DNA from: Acidimicrobiaceae bacterium
Lineage (GTDB): Bacteria > Actinomycetota > Acidimicrobiia > Acidimicrobiales > RAAP-2
DNA: 42,700 nucleotides
Direction: 5' to 3'
Assembly: GCA_003138815.1 (NCBI GenBank)
Contig: PLHD01000072.1
Location: 14,946 to 57,645, forward strand
Numbering within the stretch: the first letter of the stretch is position 1; every line of letters begins with the position of its first letter. This document shows positions 8,498-15,852 of the stretch, piece by piece. Made by a program: the position numbers and the translations under genes. The notes below the pieces were generated by a model, which made no database searches, was not told where the DNA came from, and saw nothing but the letters and a program-made list of their open reading frames with translations.

Positions 8498-8884
8498 TCC
8501 GAACGGCCGTCATCGGCCGCGCCAGCTGATCAGCCTCCACTGACTCCCTGCGCCGACGGCGTACCCGGGGCGATGCCAACTCCCTCGTGCGCGACTGACG
8601 GCCAGTGCGACGAGCGGACAGGCGCCATCGACACCGCGCAACCCTGTTCGGGGTGGCGACGTTGGTCGGGGCCCGCCATCGTCGACGGCGCATCGTCGCA
8701 GAGCCATGGGACGCCAGGGATTTCGACCGGCACCATCGTCCTCGGCCGTAGTTGAGTTGATAGCTAAAACCAATAGTTGTATATAGGCTAAATAGCTTCT
8801 GACTTTAGACACTAGTGGCCCCACGCCGTGCGCCGGCAAGATGGTTGCGAACTTCTAAACAGAAGATAGAAAGGAGCGAGTTCG
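8498..8884. other. Intergenic region between HNH gene and doxX-like gene
   Basis: 387 bases. The left two thirds (to about 8750) is GC-rich and shows only overlapping low-complexity reading frames that I do not believe. The right part (8755-8820) drops sharply in GC and carries the promoter listed separately. The ribosome site AAAGGAGCGAG lies at 8870-8880. No structural RNA recognised. Confidence 0.5.
8757..8785 (+). promoter_or_regulatory. Likely sigma70-type promoter of the doxX-like gene
   Basis: TTGATA at 8757-8762 and TATATA at 8780-8785 are separated by exactly 17 bases, with a TG just before the -10 box. The surrounding 60 bases are unusually AT-rich for this genome. Transcription would begin near 8792, leaving a ~90-base leader before the ATG at 8885. 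Confidence 0.55.
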
Positions 8885-9553
8885 ATGAAGACCCCCCTAG
8901 AACTCCTCGGTAACCCAGCAGAGATTGCGAAGCCCCGTGCACTCGCGTGGCTTCAGGGATCGCGTGTGATGGCGGTCGGCTGGTCCGCCATGAGGATCTG
9001 GCTTGGTGTCATGTGGCTCCAGGCAGGCATTGCCAAGTTGTGGGGCTCCGAGAACGCGGCCTTCATGCACGGCGGCGCGGGAGTCAAGGGCTTCGCCAGC
9101 GCCACTGGTGCCTACAGCTGGTGGACCAGCTTCATGCACGGCTTCGTCGTACCGAACGCTGGATGGATCGCCATTCTGGTCGCCGTCTCCGAGTTCGCTA
9201 TCGGCTGCGCACTGGCACTGGGACTCTTCACGCCCCTGGCAGCGTTCGCTAGCCTCATCTTCCTGTTCACCTACGTGATGTCCGGCACCGCCAGCGTGTG
9301 CGGCTTCTACGCGTTGGTGGCATTCGTGCTGCTCGTCATGTGGCGCTCCGCCGGCTACATCGGAGTGGACGGCCTGCTGTACGGCTATCACCAGCGCCAC
9401 TACGGCAAGTTCCAACTGAACGTTGATCACCACGATCTCCCCAAGGTCCAGGCGATCATCCCGGACACCGTTCCGGAGTCCTTCACCAACGACGCCGTCA
9501 CCGCCGGCAAGGTCGCCACGGTCGACAGCCTGCCCGACGCCGAGAAGAACTAG
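8885..9553 (+). CDS. DoxX-family membrane protein (TQO small-subunit-like)
   Basis: 222 residues with four hydrophobic helices between about residues 30 and 160, followed by a polar C-terminal tail of ~55 residues. RIWLGVMWLQAGIAKLW in TM1 and the TM3 segment EFAIGCALALGLFTPLAA are hallmark DoxX features. The family includes DoxD, the quinone-binding part of archaeal thiosulfate:quinone oxidoreductase, but many members act in unrelated redox or detoxification complexes, so function is open. It is isolated, has its own strong-looking promoter, AAAGGAG ribosome site and hairpin terminator, and codons less GC-biased than its neighbours. This suggests a well-expressed single-gene unit. Confidence 0.8.
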   Translation: MKTPLELLGNPAEIAKPRALAWLQGSRVMAVGWSAMRIWLGVMWLQAGIAKLWGSENAAFMHGGAGVKGFASATGAYSWWTSFMHGFVVPNAGWIAILVAVSEFAIGCALALGLFTPLAAFASLIFLFTYVMSGTASVCGFYALVAFVLLVMWRSAGYIGVDGLLYGYHQRHYGKFQLNVDHHDLPKVQAIIPDTVPESFTNDAVTAGKVATVDSLPDAEKN

Positions 9554-9597
9554 TCGCACTGGAACCAGCACCCTGACGCAAGCAGCATTCACCGATG

Positions 9598-9638
9598 CGC
9601 ACACACGCGGCCCGCTTCTCGTGGGCCGCGTGTGTGCG
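9598..9638 (+). terminator. Hairpin terminator after the doxX-like gene
   Basis: A perfect 15-bp stem (GCACACACGCGGCCC at 9599-9613 with its complement at 9623-9637) and a 9-base loop, extendable by one C-G pair. There is no U-tract behind it, which is common for high-GC actinobacterial hairpins. The lack of U-tract leaves some doubt that it terminates alone. Confidence 0.65.
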
Positions 9639-10328
9639 TTGCGTGAACCTCAGGTCTCTGGCGTGGCGCCCGGCGCCAGGTGCTCGACGGCGACCAGCCC
9701 TGGGCTTCGCGTTGGCCAGCTCGGCCATGAGGTGATTGGGCGATCGCTCGGCCGTCGCCTGGTGCCGGTTGCCCAGCGCTCACCTGGTACCAACCGCTGT
9801 CGTCCTTGGCGCAGTAGGAGTCGAAGCATCCGAAGTCGGAACTGAACGTGATGCGGTACTCGGTGTTGCGAAACATCATTCCCGCCTCCCACGTGCTCGC
9901 CGGGGCCCTCCCCCGACATTGATTCGCCAGTCCTCGCACATGGACAATGCGGTTGACGAGGCATCAGGCGCCATCGGCACAGTGCGACGGCGACAGGACC
10001 TCGCCAACCGATGACGCCGCTGGCATCTCTCCGCGACGCGCCGGGCTCCGCTGAGGCGCGCCTGGTCCTGCATCACCTTCGCCATCGCCGAGGCAATCGG
10101 CGCTTCGGATTTCAGCGGGGTGTGATGGTGGCGAGTAGAACATCCCGGGCGCACTCAGAGAAAATCGGCGCATGTTCCGTAATCGATCGACGAGACAGCC
10201 CCACGAGTGTCGCCGGATGCGTCCTCTGATGCTCCTACGTTTGTCAAATCGCCGTGTTGACGACGCCACTGGTGCTATTCGTGCTACTCTGCGCCGTAAA
10301 ATTGGGATTTTTCCCATAGGGGGCGGCG
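9639..10328. other. 690-base region with no convincing gene
   Basis: All reading frames here are short and Arg/Pro/Ser-rich. The only protein-like piece is on the minus strand near 9760-9880, starting MFRNTEYRITFSSDFGCF, but it dissolves into low-complexity sequence and runs into the terminator hairpin; it may be a relic. A short hairpin, TGGGA-TTTT-TCCCA near 10304-10317, lies just before the ribosome site (GGGGGCGG) of the next gene. Confidence 0.4.
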
Positions 10329-11564
10329 ATGGCAACGTTTAACGCTTGGTGGCTTCGAGCAGTTCTCGGCCTCGTGTTGCTTGGGGCGGTGGCGTGCGTA
10401 CCGCTCGCGACGAGTCCGGCCGGCGCAGACTCGCAGTACAACCTGACCGGTACGTGGGATACCTACGGCACCGGCGGCGGCTACACGGGCACGTTCACGA
10501 TCACGACGATGGACGCCGCCACCGGTGAGTTCTCCGGGACCGGCGATGGCGGGGCATTCGTGCTGGCGGGCACGGAGCTTGGCGCGACCGTCCAATTCAC
10601 CCAGAGCCAGGGAGGCTACGTCGCGACTGACAGCGCGTCGCTCGAGCTGAATGACGGCAAGCTCGAGATGAACGAAGGCATATGGAGCGACACGAACGGC
10701 AGTGGCGGAACGTTCACCGCGAGCATTGCCTACAGCGGGACGATCTCAGGCACCGTGATGCGCGATGGCAAGCCCCTCCCCGGAGTTACCCTCGCGGCGA
10801 GCGACAGCGCCGGTGACAAAGCCAGCGCGACCAGTACCGCCGTCGGCACTTACCAGATCAACCTGTCAAAGACAGGGACCTGGACGGTCACGCCGAGCGG
10901 CCTCGGACTGAAGTATCAGCCGACGGATCACATCGTCTTTGTGACTGGGGACTCGACCGGCGTGGACTTCACCGCTGGGGGGAGCGCAACGCTCGAGATG
11001 GATAAGCACATCGCCAAGTCTTCGGGCATCGAGCTCTGGTACCGAGGGCGGGACTGGGATCCGACGGGCAGCGCGATAGCGCTCAGGGTCGGCGGGCAAA
11101 CAGTTGGATCGGAGCCCGCAGCGTCGGCTATCGCCGGCAACGTGACGATTCCCTACTGGCCGTCGCGCCACACGGTCAGCAACGACAAAGACCCCTCCGC
11201 AAAGGCGTGTTGGGCGAATCTCGTCGCAACCCAGGGCAGTTCGGTCGCTTCCGCGCAGTTCGACGCCAAGGCGGTCGGGGTGGTCATCTGGAGCCTCGAT
11301 CCGCACATTGGTACCGGGCAGGTGTACTGCGCCGGCGAGTCAAACAGCCCGCTCTTCTCTGGCGGCGACATCATCGCGCTGAACTTCACCGGGTTGATAG
11401 ACGTCTACAACGGCCCGGGAAAGGTGATCCGCGGGATCCCGGTGAGCCAACTCCAAGGGGGACGCCACTTGTGTTACGGCGCGCCTTCCCAGAACGTGCA
11501 CGTCGTGCTCACCATCTCGAATGGGGTCATCCACGGTACGCAGGGTCCGGGCCTTTGTTCTTAG
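10329..11564 (+). CDS. Secreted protein with a carboxypeptidase-regulatory-like domain, unknown role
   Basis: 411 residues. A signal sequence occupies about residues 1-34; cleavage after AGA is likely, although the Cys in GAVAC could make it a lipoprotein. Residues ~35-135 are beta-rich and Gly/Thr-rich (GTWDTYGTGGGYTGTFTI), like repeat or lipocalin-like surface domains. Residues ~138-220 resemble a carboxypeptidase-regulatory/Cna-B-like beta-sandwich (GTISGTVMRDGKPLPGVTL). The C-terminal ~190 residues contain four cysteines. No sortase signal or C-terminal membrane helix is seen. It is probably an extracellular or envelope protein; ligand and partners unknown. ATG at 10329 has a GGGGGCGG ribosome site. 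Confidence 0.7.
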   Translation: MATFNAWWLRAVLGLVLLGAVACVPLATSPAGADSQYNLTGTWDTYGTGGGYTGTFTITTMDAATGEFSGTGDGGAFVLAGTELGATVQFTQSQGGYVATDSASLELNDGKLEMNEGIWSDTNGSGGTFTASIAYSGTISGTVMRDGKPLPGVTLAASDSAGDKASATSTAVGTYQINLSKTGTWTVTPSGLGLKYQPTDHIVFVTGDSTGVDFTAGGSATLEMDKHIAKSSGIELWYRGRDWDPTGSAIALRVGGQTVGSEPAASAIAGNVTIPYWPSRHTVSNDKDPSAKACWANLVATQGSSVASAQFDAKAVGVVIWSLDPHIGTGQVYCAGESNSPLFSGGDIIALNFTGLIDVYNGPGKVIRGIPVSQLQGGRHLCYGAPSQNVHVVLTISNGVIHGTQGPGLCS

Positions 11565-11735
11565 ACGTGACCGGCGAACGCGACGGTCTCGGTGTCTGGC
11601 GTCGCCCAGCGAGCGTCCGCGAGGAGTCCCGTGGGTCGCAGTCCTACAAAGCCGATCGGCGACCGACCATGACCTCGCCGGTCTGATGCGAATGTTCCCC
11701 GTAGTTGCGCGAGACGCAGTGAATTCAGGATCGGT

Positions 11736-12311
11736 TCAGGAGAACTTCGCCGTGCCGCTGATGATCTTGTAGCCAGTCAGGCCCACCTTTGACTTACAAG
11801 CGGTCCTGAACTTCGCGATGGTCAAGTTCGTGTACACCGTGACGACCGATCGCTTTCCGTGGTCCTTGCCGGCGAAAGATCCCGTCACGGATGCGTTGCC
11901 ACCGGTGTTCGGTATCGTGAATCCCTCCTGCCCAGCCTTGTTCTGCAGGAAGCTGAAGCCGGAGAACGACGCCGAGGTGGAATGTACTGACTTCGGGGTC
12001 CACGCGAGGGTGGGCGCTGTGCGCTTTGAAGACACCACGCCGCCACACGCATTCGTCGGTGATCGGACGACGTCCGTGAGGCCGCCACCCTTCACGTGCT
12101 TGACGTTCGACTTCGACGTCGTGCAGGCGCTCGCGTGGATCGTCCACGTCATCTTCTCGGGCTTCGTACCCCCCTTGCGGAGCGGCGGTGAGAGGGAGAT
12201 CGACCCGGTCACCTTCCGGTACGTGACGCTGCCGGTGGCCACTGTGACCTTGGACTTGGCCGCCGCAGACGCATGAGCGGCGCCCAAGCTCGAGAAGACC
12301 GAGAACACCAT
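11736..12311 (-). CDS. Secreted beta-rich protein with a frameshifted signal peptide
   Basis: 191 residues from ATG 12311. The mature part (after about AAHASA) is Thr/Ser/Lys-rich with three cysteines and no recognised domain. The visible start gives an N-terminus (MVFSVFSSLGAAHASA) without the basic residues a signal peptide needs. The missing part lies immediately upstream in another frame: from GTG 12352, MGKSRSVTVLVAC reads into a TGA at 12313-12311, and joining the two frames gives a textbook signal peptide. One extra base near 12312-12314 would restore a single gene. So this is a recent pseudogene, a sequencing error, or less likely a TTG/ATG-started short-signal form. Confidence 0.55.
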   Translation of the reverse strand: MVFSVFSSLGAAHASAAAKSKVTVATGSVTYRKVTGSISLSPPLRKGGTKPEKMTWTIHASACTTSKSNVKHVKGGGLTDVVRSPTNACGGVVSSKRTAPTLAWTPKSVHSTSASFSGFSFLQNKAGQEGFTIPNTGGNASVTGSFAGKDHGKRSVVTVYTNLTIAKFRTACKSKVGLTGYKIISGTAKFS

Positions 12312-12524
12312 CAACAGGCCACAAGAACCGTCACCGATCTGGACTTGCCCACGAATCCACCAATCACTCGCTCGCTCACGGACTCAGTATCGACCTCGCT
12401 CACCGACCGGACCAGGGTAATTAGTCCTTTGGCGACGGCGGCGTACGCCGCGGCGTCCGGATCCCTCGACACTGGCAGCTCGTCGGCGACGACGGACGTC
12501 CAAACGAACACGAGTGGGAAAACC

Positions 12525-12551
12525 TTGCGGGGTATCCATCTGACCGCCACT
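12525..12551 (+). repeat. Left inverted repeat of a 0.42-kb element
   Basis: 27 bases beginning TTGCGGGGTATCCATC. It matches, as an inverted repeat, 12916-12942 with a single mismatch (C at 12528 against T); the inner 23 bases (12529-12551) are identical. Confidence 0.85.
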
Positions 12552-12560
12552 CGGCAGTGT

Positions 12561-12854
12561 TTACAACGACCGCCCAGGGTCAGCTTTGCTGAACTTCCTA
12601 TGCGCCCACGGAGCCAAGAACCCCAGGATGTAAATCAGTAGCGCAACCTTTAGCAGCGGCAGCGAACCGAGCACTGCGGCGACAATTGCAAGCAGCGTCA
12701 CAAGCAACATCAAGAGTCCACTAACAACCCAACCAGTGCGAAAACGTTCTGCGTAAATGCCCACTGACCGAACACCGAGACGCTTCGCGAGAACGAAGTT
12801 GAAATACGCCTGACCAAGAGCGGCGATGGCTGCAATCACTGCGAGAACTTCCAC
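12561..12854 (-). CDS. Small membrane protein inside the inverted-repeat element
   Basis: 97 residues from a GTG start. Three hydrophobic stretches: about residues 3-20, 45-65 and 68-85, separated by a basic loop (AKRLGVRSVGIYAERFR). The C-terminus is basic and polar. No family recognised. Base composition is lower in GC than the surrounding core genes. The reading frame almost fills the interval between the two 27-bp inverted repeats: its stop is 10 bases from the left repeat and its start about 60 bases from the right one. This suggests it is carried as a passenger. No strong ribosome site is seen. Confidence 0.5.
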   Translation of the reverse strand: MEVLAVIAAIAALGQAYFNFVLAKRLGVRSVGIYAERFRTGWVVSGLLMLLVTLLAIVAAVLGSLPLLKVALLIYILGFLAPWAHRKFSKADPGRSL

Positions 12855-12915
12855 TGGGACAACTTACTTGGAGGGGTCATGCACCTCGGCTGTGGCCAAT
12901 TGGACACACCACATC

Positions 12916-12942
12916 AGTGGCGGTCAGATGGATACCCCACAA
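12916..12942 (-). repeat. Right inverted repeat of the 0.42-kb element
   Basis: Reverse complement of 12525-12551 with one mismatch; the inner 23 bases (12916-12938) are exact. Read on the minus strand it begins TTGTGGGGTATCCATC. Confidence 0.85.
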
Positions 12943-13378
12943 ACTTTTTCTTCGAGCCAATCTGAACAGGGAAAATGAGTTCGCGTTCTCCTTGTAATGA
13001 GAGCGCCCCGGGGGTACGATGAAAACGAAGGATTTGGGCAGACTCTCAAGGAGGCACCCGGACGAATGAAACCTGCAGGTAGTTAGTCCTGAGGATGGAC
13101 CACACGGGGTTGTACGGGAGAGATTCCGGCAGGCCCAGGCACATCGATGGCAAGTGGCTCGAAGTCGAGAGTTGCAACGGACGAGAAGCACGTATGCTTC
13201 CCTGGCGCCATTTCCCGAGTGCTCTGTTCTGGGAGTACATCTTAAGTAAAGCGCCCGATTCCCCTTAATTTGTGGGACGGGCGCTTTCGCGTAGGTCCAA
13301 GTTTTCCCAGTCTGGGCCACTGTCTCGACCAGGGCGTGGCCTACTTCGAGCGGCGGCGGTGCGTCGCGAAGGCCCACC
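12943..13378. other. Non-coding stretch with a possible small RNA
   Basis: No believable protein. The stretch is AT-richer than the genome. It contains AAGGAGG at about 13049-13055 without a following open frame, a tight hairpin GAAGCA-CGTA-TGCTTC at 13185-13200, and a CTCG-AAGT-CGAG hairpin at about 13158-13169. It ends in the strong hairpin at 13248-13287. The layout would suit a structured RNA on the plus strand, but I do not recognise a known class. Confidence 0.35.
13248..13287 (+). terminator. Hairpin, possible bidirectional terminator
   Basis: AAAGCGCCCG at 13248-13257 pairs perfectly with CGGGCGCTTT at 13278-13287 across a 20-base AT-richer loop. A-rich and T-rich arms at the base would give a short U-run on either strand. 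Confidence 0.5.
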
Positions 13379-13487
13379 TTCACGTTGGTCCACCGTGGGC
13401 CTCTACGACGCGGCGCACGGCCGGATCGTGGCCCGCTGGCTCGTGGCCTTCGACGCCGGCCAGTTCGACTCGATCTGGTCCGCGTAG
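13379..13487 (+). pseudogene. C-terminal remnant of a SnoaL/NTF2-like protein
   Basis: In one frame the sequence reads STVGLYDAAHGRIVARW followed by LVAFDAGQFDSIWSA and a TAG at 13485-13487. This resembles the last two strands and C-terminal end of SnoaL-like (nuclear transport factor 2 superfamily) proteins, where DGRI...W...D...FD..W is recurrent. Upstream the frame turns into Arg/Pro-rich sequence with no start or domain, so only the tail survives. Recognition is from memory of the family pattern. Confidence 0.4.
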
Positions 13488-13621
13488 ATCCGGCCGCTCC
13501 CGGCCGGCGCCGCGGGCACGTCACCGTCCGCGGCCACCCGCTGGCGCCAACTCAGCACGCCGGCCGCGCCTCAACCTCCCGGCCCGTTCGCGTCGATCGG
13601 GCCAGCGGCAATACTTGAGGC

Positions 13622-14287
13622 GTGTCGGCGCTCGCGCTCTTCGATCTGGACAACACGCTGCTCGACCGCGCGTCAGCCTTCGCGCGGTGGTCGAAGCGCT
13701 TCATCGAGGAGAACGATCTGCCCTCTCGCGCGTGGTCGGTCATCGAGCACGTCGACGTGGACGGAACCAGATCGCGACGGCTCTTCTTCGATGAGCTGAG
13801 GGCACAGTTCGGGATCACGACCGGGAGCGAGGACCTGATCGCCCGCTACTACGTCGACTATCCCGCGTGCTTCACGATCGAGAGCGAGACCGTCGAGGCC
13901 CTTCGACTGCTGCGATCGCGGGGCTGGAAGGTCGCCGTCGTGACGAATGGCCCCCGGGCCCAGTGGAGGAAGCTCGAGGTCACCAATCTCGCCGATGAGG
14001 TCGACGGCGTCTGCATCTCCGAGGTCGTCGGTGCCCAGAAGCCCGACACCGCCATCTTCCGCGAAGCCGCCCGCACCTGCGGGCTGGCGCTCGACGGCTG
14101 GATGGTCGGCGACTCCGCCAGTGCCGACATCGCCGGGGGTCAGCGAGCGGGGCTGCGAACGATCTGGATGGCGCGGGGCCGAGAGTGGGACCTGACCCAG
14201 GACTCCCCCGACGCCATCGTGTCCACGATCCCCGAGGCGGTCGACGTTATCCTCCAATCGGTGTACGGTCCGGCCTTGAGCGCTTGA
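13622..14287 (+). CDS. HAD-superfamily phosphatase
   Basis: 221 residues from GTG 13622. Motif I is FDLDNTLLD, with nucleophile Asp8 and acid/base Asp10. Motif II is the Thr of VVTNGP, motif III the Lys of VGAQKPD, and motif IV GDSASADIAG. The helical cap inserted after motif I places it in subfamily I (HAD-IA/YjjG-like). It is likely a soluble small-molecule phosphatase, possibly a nucleotidase or sugar phosphatase; substrate not readable. All catalytic residues are present. It is a single gene followed by a pseudogene remnant on the same strand. Confidence 0.87.
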   Translation: MSALALFDLDNTLLDRASAFARWSKRFIEENDLPSRAWSVIEHVDVDGTRSRRLFFDELRAQFGITTGSEDLIARYYVDYPACFTIESETVEALRLLRSRGWKVAVVTNGPRAQWRKLEVTNLADEVDGVCISEVVGAQKPDTAIFREAARTCGLALDGWMVGDSASADIAGGQRAGLRTIWMARGREWDLTQDSPDAIVSTIPEAVDVILQSVYGPALSA

Positions 14288-14314
14288 GTGGCTGATCCGA
14301 GGTGGTGATCGGTT

Positions 14315-14512
14315 GTGGCGACGGCGTACGGCAACGACCTGAAGGGCCAGGCGCCGCTGACGTTCCACGCGATCGTCGGGGCCGTGGCGTTCGTCAATCG
14401 GTGGATCAGCGTTGCGTCCCACGTCGCCGTCACGACGATGTGGCTGGTCCCCGATCGTCGCCTGGAGAAGGTCACGCCGGCGCACGTGGGCCCTGCGACC
14501 AGCAGTACGTGA
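14315..14512 (+). pseudogene. C-terminal remnant of a TMEM175/DUF1211-like channel protein
   Basis: A 65-codon frame from GTG 14315. Its middle part, TFHAIVGAVAFVNRWIS then TTMWLVPDRRLEK, resembles the end of bacterial TMEM175 (DUF1211) proteins, where the last helices read as ...VNPWISLALF...MWLIPDRRIE. The preceding helices and the conserved FSDG motif of the family are absent, so only the C-terminal ~45 residues remain, fused by chance to a start codon. Probably a decayed gene fragment, not expressed. Confidence 0.45.
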
Positions 14513-14606
14513 GCGCCTCGCCTCGCGGGTCGCCTGACGCAGTTCCCCCTTTTTGGCGCAGTCGTTCGCCCGGGCGTTCGGACACGTAACTGCGTAGTCT
14601 GGGCGG

Positions 14607-15809
14607 ATGAATCCTGACACCACGCTGCTCGCCGAGGCTCAATCCCTGCTCCCGGCGGCGATACGACTGCGCAGGGACATCCACGCCCACCCCGAGCTCG
14701 GGCTGGAGCTTCCGCGCACCCAGGGCGCCGTCCTCTCCGCGCTCGAGGGCCTGGGCCTGAGCATCACCAGCGGCCGGGCGCTCTCGAGCGTCGTGGCGGT
14801 ACTGGACTCCGGCCGACCGGGACCCACGGTGCTGCTTCGAGGCGACATGGACGCGCTGCCGATGCCCGAGGACACCGGCCTCGACTTCGCGAGCACCAAC
14901 GCCGGAGCGACGCACGCGTGCGGCCATGACTCGCACGTCGCCATGCTGGCGGGCGCCGCCTCGCTGCTGCGGGCGCACGTCGACGAACTGAAGGGCCGGG
15001 TGGTGTTCATGTTCCAGCCCGGCGAGGAGGGAGAGCACGGCGCCCGGTTCATGATCGACGAAGGAATCCTCGACATCGCGGGTCGGGTCGATCTCGCCTT
15101 CGCCATCCACCAGAGCCCGAACATCCCCTCGGGCATGATCGCGACCAAGGGCGGCACCCTGCTCGCCTCCGCGGACGAGATCTTCATCGACGTGGTGGGA
15201 AGGGGCGGCCACGCGTCGATGCCGTACCTCACGCTCGATCCGATACCGGTCGCCTGCGAGATAGTGCTCGCGATCCAGTCCATGATCACCCGCAAGGTCG
15301 ACGTCTTCGATCCGGCGGTGGTCACCATCGCCCACGTGACCGCCGGCACCACCAGCAACGTCATTCCCGAGGTCGCGTCGATCCACGGCACGGTCCGCGC
15401 GATCTCCGCCCAGACCCGCCAGCTCGTCCACGACGAGCTGGCGCGGCTGGTCGGCGGCATCGCCGCCGCGCACGCGATGACCGCCGAACTGAGGATCGAA
15501 CTCGGCTTCCCCGTCACGGTGAACGACGCCGCGACGGCGGACTGGACCCGCGCGGTGTCATCAAGGCTCCTGGGCGAGGACAAGGTCGTCGAGATGGCGA
15601 GCCCCGTCATGGGCGCGGAGGACTTCAGCTACGTCCTCGAGAACGTGCCCGGCACGATGGTATTCCTCGGCACGTGCCCCGACGGCACCCCGTTCACCAG
15701 CGCGGCGCCGAACCACTCGAACCGGATGATCCTCGATGAGTCAGCCATGGCGACCGGCATCGCCCTTCACGCGGCCATCGCGCTGGCACGAAGCGCGGAG
15801 CCGGCTTGA
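14607..15809 (+). CDS. M20D-family amidohydrolase (hippurate / IAA-amino acid hydrolase type)
   Basis: 400 residues, the usual length. Metal-ligand motifs are present: HACGHDSH at residues 103-110, the catalytic Glu pair in FQPGEEGEHG, AIHQSPNIPSG with the ligand His, and a C-terminal GAEDFSYVLE ending the metal site. RRDIHAHPELGLE near the N-terminus is the M20D start signature. The enzyme would remove acyl groups from N-acyl amino acids (for example hippurate or auxin conjugates) in the cytoplasm. Its substrate cannot be fixed from sequence. Intact and monocistronic; convergent with the GGDEF gene 43 bases downstream. Confidence 0.9.
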   Translation: MNPDTTLLAEAQSLLPAAIRLRRDIHAHPELGLELPRTQGAVLSALEGLGLSITSGRALSSVVAVLDSGRPGPTVLLRGDMDALPMPEDTGLDFASTNAGATHACGHDSHVAMLAGAASLLRAHVDELKGRVVFMFQPGEEGEHGARFMIDEGILDIAGRVDLAFAIHQSPNIPSGMIATKGGTLLASADEIFIDVVGRGGHASMPYLTLDPIPVACEIVLAIQSMITRKVDVFDPAVVTIAHVTAGTTSNVIPEVASIHGTVRAISAQTRQLVHDELARLVGGIAAAHAMTAELRIELGFPVTVNDAATADWTRAVSSRLLGEDKVVEMASPVMGAEDFSYVLENVPGTMVFLGTCPDGTPFTSAAPNHSNRMILDESAMATGIALHAAIALARSAEPA

Positions 15810-15852
15810 TTCCAAGCGGGCTCGCCCGAGTGAGCGCCGTGGATGGCCGGGC

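Larger units (their letters stand above)
12525..12942. mobile_element. Candidate non-autonomous element with IS-like ends around a membrane-protein gene
   Basis: Inverted 27-bp ends face each other around a single small gene (12561-12854). If the element tips are TG...CA (12526 and 12941), the outer five bases are AACCT on the left and AACTT on the right, a 4-of-5 match that could be a decayed target duplication or chance. A TG start, and a second partly similar word just inside the right end (GTGTCCAATTGGCCAC on the minus strand, about 12894-12909), are reminiscent of IS21-type ends, which carry repeated binding sites. No transposase is present, so mobilisation would need one elsewhere. The family guess is weak; the inverted repeat itself is certain. 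Confidence 0.5.

Noticed and set aside
9589-9939. Minus-strand frame with a protein-like start (MFRNTEYRITFSSDFGCF)
   Set aside because: Only ~40 residues look coding, then it becomes Arg/Pro-rich and runs through the terminator hairpin. Not supported as a gene; mentioned as a possible relic.
13000-13290. tmRNA, RNase P, SRP or 6C RNA
   Set aside because: None of the conserved sequence blocks of these RNAs could be found, only generic hairpins.
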